A DNA stretch of 9,594 nucleotides from an uncultured Sphingomonas sp. (GTDB lineage: Bacteria; Pseudomonadota; Alphaproteobacteria; Sphingomonadales; Sphingomonadaceae), in contig CAKTFL010000049.1 of NCBI GenBank assembly GCA_934555855.1, positions 1-9,594 of the forward strand, given 5' to 3'. The position numbers were made by a program, and so were the translations under genes. This document shows positions 6,959-9,594 of the stretch, piece by piece (position 1 is the first letter of the stretch; each line of letters starts with the position of its first letter). The notes beneath the pieces were generated by a model. That model saw only the letters and a list, made by a program, of their open reading frames with translations, was not told the DNA's origin and ran no database searches.

Positions 6959-7019
6959 TCTGTGTAGGCCCCAAACTCACGGCGATGACTCGCAAACCTC
7001 TGCAACAAGGGAGATACTG

Positions 7020-8501
7020 ATGCCGGCCAATCACGTGCGCTCGCGCCTCCTTCGCAGTGCCGCTGCACCGCTGGCAACCGCCGCGCTTCTTGCGGGGCAT
7101 CTGCCTGCCGGGGCACAGCCGGGTGCTTCCCGGCCCGAAACTGCGGCGGAGCAGTCAATGACCGCCAAGCGCCGGTTGTTCGTACTGACCGATATCGGCG
7201 GCGATCCAGACGACAAGATGTCCCTCGTCCGTCTGCTGACCTACGCCAATCAGTTCGACATCGAAGGGCTGGCAGCGACACGCAACGGCGAGGGCGTCTT
7301 CCCCGAACTGATCGGCAAGGTGGTCGATGCCTACGGCCAGGTCCGCGGCAATCTGGAACTGCACGAGCCCGGCTTCCCTGACGCCGTGCTGCTGCGATCG
7401 CGGATCGTCGCAGGTCCCGCGATCGACGGCATGAAGGGTATCGGCGACGGTAAGGACACGCCGGCCTCCGACGCCCTGATCCGTGCGGTCGATCGCGTCG
7501 ACGCGCGGCCGCTGTGGGTAACGGTGTGGGGTGGTCCGAGCGTGCTCGCGCAGGCGCTGTATAAAGTCCGCAAGACCCGGTCGAAGGCGGCGCTCCACCG
7601 CTTCCTCGCCAAGCTGCGCGTCTATGCGATCTCCGACCAGGACGACAGCGGCCCCTGGATCCGCACGCAGTTCCCGGAGCTGTTCTACATCGTGAATCCG
7701 GGTGCGACCTTCCACCATTCGACCTGGATCGGGATCGGCGGCGATTATTTCCACGGCCGCTTCAGCGGTGCGGACTGGTCGCTCGTCACCAACGAGTGGC
7801 TCGAGAAGAACATTCGCGCCAAGGGACCGCTCGGTGCCGAGTACCCGCGCTGGAAGTTCATGATGGAAGGCGACACGCCGTCCTTTCTCTACCTGATCGA
7901 CAATGGCTTGAGCGTGCCCGAACGGCCCGACTGGGGCGGCTGGGGCGGCCGGTACGAACTCTACACGCCACGGATGCAGAAATGGTTCTTCGCGCCCGAG
8001 ACGCGGCCGATCTGGACGGATGCGGAGGACGAGGTGCTGGGCCACGACGGCAATTGGCACCAATCGACTTACGCCACCGTCTGGCGCTGGCGGCAGGCGT
8101 ACCAGAACGATTTCGCCGCCCGCATGGACTGGACGATCAAACCCTACGCGCAGGCGAACCATCCGCCCGTCGTCCAGGTTGCGACGCCGACGTACATCAA
8201 GGCCAGGGCAGGCGACCGAATCGATCTGAGCGCCGCCGGATCGAACGATCCGGACCGCGACGCCTTGTCGTACGAGTGGTTCGTCTACGAGGAACCGGGG
8301 ACCCGCAGCATGTCGAGTTCGGACACCGGGCTGAAGCACGAGATCAAGAACTTCGACCAGCGAGACGCCTGGCTGGTCGTCAAGCGCGACCGCGTGGTGC
8401 GGCCGGGGACCGGGACGATCCACGTCATCCTCGCCGTAACCGACCACGGCACGCCGCGGCTGACCCGCTACAAGCGCGTGGTCATTGACGTGGTATCGTG
8501 A
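7020..8501 (+). CDS. Sde182-type (DUF1593) nucleoside-hydrolase-like exported protein with C-terminal Ig-like domain
   Basis: 493 residues from ATG 7020, with AAGGGAG 6 nt upstream; the frame is open further upstream, but that part overlaps the CE8 gene in another frame. The signal peptide is Sec-like: MPANHVRSRLLRS, a hydrophobic Ala/Leu core, then a probable AGA-QPG cleavage near residue 33. The N-terminal domain begins with LTDIGGDPDDKMSLVRLL (56-73), the Asp cluster of nucleoside-hydrolase-like folds, and continues with VWGG (169-172), LAQAL (176-180), KLRVY (198-202), EGDTPSFLYL (283-292) and DWGGWGG (304-310). The helix WRWRQAYQNDFAARM (355-369) ends the core. A C-terminal beta-sandwich of about 110 residues follows (380-493, with DLSAAGSNDPDRDALSYEWF), the Sde0182 C-terminal or PKD-like domain. 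This is the standard architecture of the family, whose Saccharophagus member is described as cellulose-binding; enzymatic activity is not established. It is the last gene of the operon, 61 bp after the CE8 gene. Confidence 0.91.
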   Translation: MPANHVRSRLLRSAAAPLATAALLAGHLPAGAQPGASRPETAAEQSMTAKRRLFVLTDIGGDPDDKMSLVRLLTYANQFDIEGLAATRNGEGVFPELIGKVVDAYGQVRGNLELHEPGFPDAVLLRSRIVAGPAIDGMKGIGDGKDTPASDALIRAVDRVDARPLWVTVWGGPSVLAQALYKVRKTRSKAALHRFLAKLRVYAISDQDDSGPWIRTQFPELFYIVNPGATFHHSTWIGIGGDYFHGRFSGADWSLVTNEWLEKNIRAKGPLGAEYPRWKFMMEGDTPSFLYLIDNGLSVPERPDWGGWGGRYELYTPRMQKWFFAPETRPIWTDAEDEVLGHDGNWHQSTYATVWRWRQAYQNDFAARMDWTIKPYAQANHPPVVQVATPTYIKARAGDRIDLSAAGSNDPDRDALSYEWFVYEEPGTRSMSSSDTGLKHEIKNFDQRDAWLVVKRDRVVRPGTGTIHVILAVTDHGTPRLTRYKRVVIDVVS

Positions 8502-8533
8502 CGGCCTGATCGGCCGCAAGCGGATGTCGCCCT

Positions 8534-8563
8534 CGTTGCCGCCGTGGCGCCGGTGAGGCAACG
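8534..8563 (+). terminator. Hairpin, possible operon terminator
   Basis: CGTTGCC (8534-8540) and GGCAACG (8557-8563) make a perfect 7-bp stem. The 16-nt loop can close further through CCG/CGG pairs. It lies 33 bp after the stop of the last enzyme gene. There is no T-tract (the next bases are GTGTTCCCC), so it is not a canonical intrinsic terminator; it may act with Rho or protect the mRNA 3' end. Confidence 0.4.
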
Positions 8564-8630
8564 GTGTTCCCCAGGCGATCGGGATGGCGGCGACGTGGGA
8601 CGTGCCGCTCAGCGCAGCAGTATTGCGGGT

Positions 8631-8656
8631 TGACCGTGTGGTCACCCAACGTGACC
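8631..8656. promoter_or_regulatory. Alternating TGACC / GGTCA / TGACC half-sites
   Basis: TGACC (8631-8635), GGTCA (8640-8644) and TGACC (8652-8656) occur in alternating orientation. The first two form a dyad with a 4-nt gap, extendable by GGG/CCC with one bulged T. The last two form GGTCAC-5 nt-GTGACC. This could be a composite protein-binding site or two alternative hairpins. It is over 500 bp from the receptor start, so the target gene is unclear. Confidence 0.35.
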
Positions 8657-9062
8657 ATCTTCCGCGATCAGCCTTTGCGGTGGTCGACGCGCCGGGCCGT
8701 CGCAGCGTCTCCGCCCGGCTGGTCGATATCCGGATCTGCGGGGGCAACCTGACCGGCGTGCGGGGCTTCAGCCGGCGCTGCGGGACAACGGTTTTCTTAC
8801 GGTAGGAGTTTTCTCCGCGGCGTTTCGGCAACGACGTTCGCGAGCAGTTGCGGTTGCGACGGCGCGATGTCGGGCGGTGGATGACAGGTTCATGCCGCTT
8901 GGTAGCGCCTCATCTTGGCCGCGCTGTTGCAGCGATCATCACGGCGACTGTTGGGGACAGCGACCCCGGAACCGTTGCCGTCGACAAGCCCTTCGAACGC
9001 ACGACGGAAGACGGCAATCAGGCCATGCTGTTTGTGATCGAAACCCAACCGAAAGTGACTTC

Positions 9063-9091
9063 TTGTGGGCCGAAAGCAAGGCGCTTACGAT
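9063..9091 (+). promoter_or_regulatory. Candidate promoter of the second TonB receptor
   Basis: TTGTGG (9063-9068) and TACGAT (9086-9091) are 17 bp apart and lie 77 bp before the receptor ATG. The -10 matches 4 of 6 consensus bases and the -35 only its TTG. A direct repeat CCGAAAG (9049-9055 and 9070-9076, 21 bp apart, two helical turns) brackets the -35 and could be an activator or repressor site. Confidence 0.33.
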
Positions 9092-9168
9092 GGTACTGCT
9101 AGCAGCAGGCAAGACGACCATCGATCGCGGCCGCGCTGACGGCGGGACGAGGCGCAGGAGAGGTGAAA

Positions 9169-9594
9169 ATGGGCAAAGGAAGCGTTCGCTGGCAGCGGTC
9201 TAACGGGACAGATGCCCCGTTGATCGCGGTGTTGATTGCAGGCGCGTGGGCGATTCCTAGCGCGGGCGCGCAAACTGCCGCCGACACGGTCAGCGTCGAC
9301 CAGACCGCCACCGGCACCATCGATGCGAACGAGACGGCGGATCAGGCGGCGAGCTCACCCGAGGACATCATTGTCACCGGCTTTCGTAGCTCGCTGGCCC
9401 GCGCCCTGGACGTGAAGCGGACCGCCGCGTCATCGGTCGATGCCATTGTCGCTGAGGATATCGCTAAGTTTCCGGATCAGAACCTGGCGGAATCGTTGCA
9501 GCGTATCCCGGGCGTTGCGATTGAGCGGCAGGGCGGGGAGGGGCGCCGCATCTCGGTCCGCGGGCTCGGGTCGCAGTTCACGGCGGTGCGCCTC
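9169..9594 (+). CDS. TonB-dependent receptor, oligosaccharide (TonB-Xanth-Caul) type, 3' end cut by window edge
   Basis: N-terminal 142 residues of an outer-membrane receptor; the frame is still open at the right edge. AGGAG lies 8 nt before the ATG. The signal peptide has a basic start, a hydrophobic core (LIAVLIAGAWAI) and an AGA-QT cleavage near residue 34. A TonB box EDIIVTG sits at 65-71, followed by the plug domain with FPDQNLAESLQRIPGVAIER (101-120) and RRISVRGLG (126-134). This plug wording is typical of the TIGR01782-class receptors of Caulobacter, Xanthomonas and sphingomonads, many of which import oligosaccharides. Full members are roughly 900-1000 residues, so most of the barrel lies outside. 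Its position after the CE8 and DUF1593 genes suggests it imports the products of those enzymes. It clearly differs from the siderophore-type receptor at the other end of the window. Confidence 0.94.
   Translation, partial: MGKGSVRWQRSNGTDAPLIAVLIAGAWAIPSAGAQTAADTVSVDQTATGTIDANETADQAASSPEDIIVTGFRSSLARALDVKRTAASSVDAIVAEDIAKFPDQNLAESLQRIPGVAIERQGGEGRRISVRGLGSQFTAVRL

Larger units (their letters stand above)
8502..9168. other. Gene-free stretch before the second TonB receptor
   Basis: 667 bp with only short, Arg-rich open frames that have no recognisable family motif and mostly no Shine-Dalgarno. It holds a small 5-bp hairpin right after the operon stop (8502-8516, CGGCC/GGCCG), a stronger hairpin at 8534-8563, alternating TGACC/GGTCA half-sites at 8631-8656, and a candidate promoter at 9063-9091. 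I see no tRNA, insertion sequence or gene remnant that I can support. An unusually long receptor leader or a decayed gene remains possible. Confidence 0.6.

Noticed and set aside
7155..8831. Long 558-codon minus-strand frame opposite the second DUF1593 gene
   Set aside because: It is a mirror frame of a gene with recognised motifs. The part outside that gene (8502-8831) is Arg-rich and not recognisable.
8584..9102. Short plus-strand frames (8584-8805, 8848-9102) as genes or remnants
   Set aside because: No recognisable motif, no convincing ribosome binding site, and compositions typical of chance frames in GC-rich DNA.
1..9594. CRISPR array, tRNA, rRNA, insertion sequence or phage attachment site
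   Set aside because: No regularly spaced repeats, no tRNA-like cloverleaf, no transposase and no terminal repeats were seen.

Overview
The window is GC-rich DNA, apart from short AT-rich promoter-like patches. It is packed with genes for exported and outer-membrane proteins. Two TonB-dependent receptors with sphingomonad-style TonB boxes (DIVVLG, EDIIVTG) are present, one of them of the Caulobacter/Xanthomonas/sphingomonad oligosaccharide-receptor type. Together with two twin-arginine-like signal peptides and Sde182-type nucleoside-hydrolase-like proteins, this suggests an alphaproteobacterium, most likely of the Sphingomonadaceae. That assignment is inferred from protein style only; no rRNA or marker gene is present.

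Left part (1-3814, minus strand): a tightly coupled operon read right to left. It comprises a TonB-dependent siderophore-type outer-membrane receptor (1670-3814), an ABC transporter ATPase (918-1658) and an ABC-2 type permease of the DUF3526-like kind (1-921, running off the left edge). The ATPase starts at a GTG whose Shine-Dalgarno overlaps the receptor stop codon, and the permease ATG overlaps the ATPase stop (ATGA). The three products are therefore probably made together. No periplasmic binding protein is seen.

Centre (3815-4229): a divergent control region of about 415 bp. It holds an AT-rich block in front of the receptor operon. In front of the rightward operon it holds a nested pair of inverted repeats that overlaps a candidate -35 element.

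Right part (4230-8501, plus strand): a three-gene operon for exported carbohydrate-active-like proteins. Two are paralogous Sde182-type (DUF1593) nucleoside-hydrolase-like proteins, 4230-5531 and 7020-8501. Between them lies a divergent pectinesterase-like (CE8) protein, 5582-6958, with altered subsites and a C-terminal Ig-like domain. A gene-free stretch of about 670 bp follows (8502-9168), with hairpin-forming and dyad elements. It leads to a second TonB receptor (9169 to the right edge) of the glycan-import class. The arrangement looks like a polysaccharide utilisation locus: a receptor to import oligosaccharides and periplasmic or secreted enzymes to de-esterify and process them. The glycan is not identifiable from sequence alone. 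The most unusual elements are the CE8 variant and the two differently decorated nucleoside-hydrolase-like paralogues that flank it.
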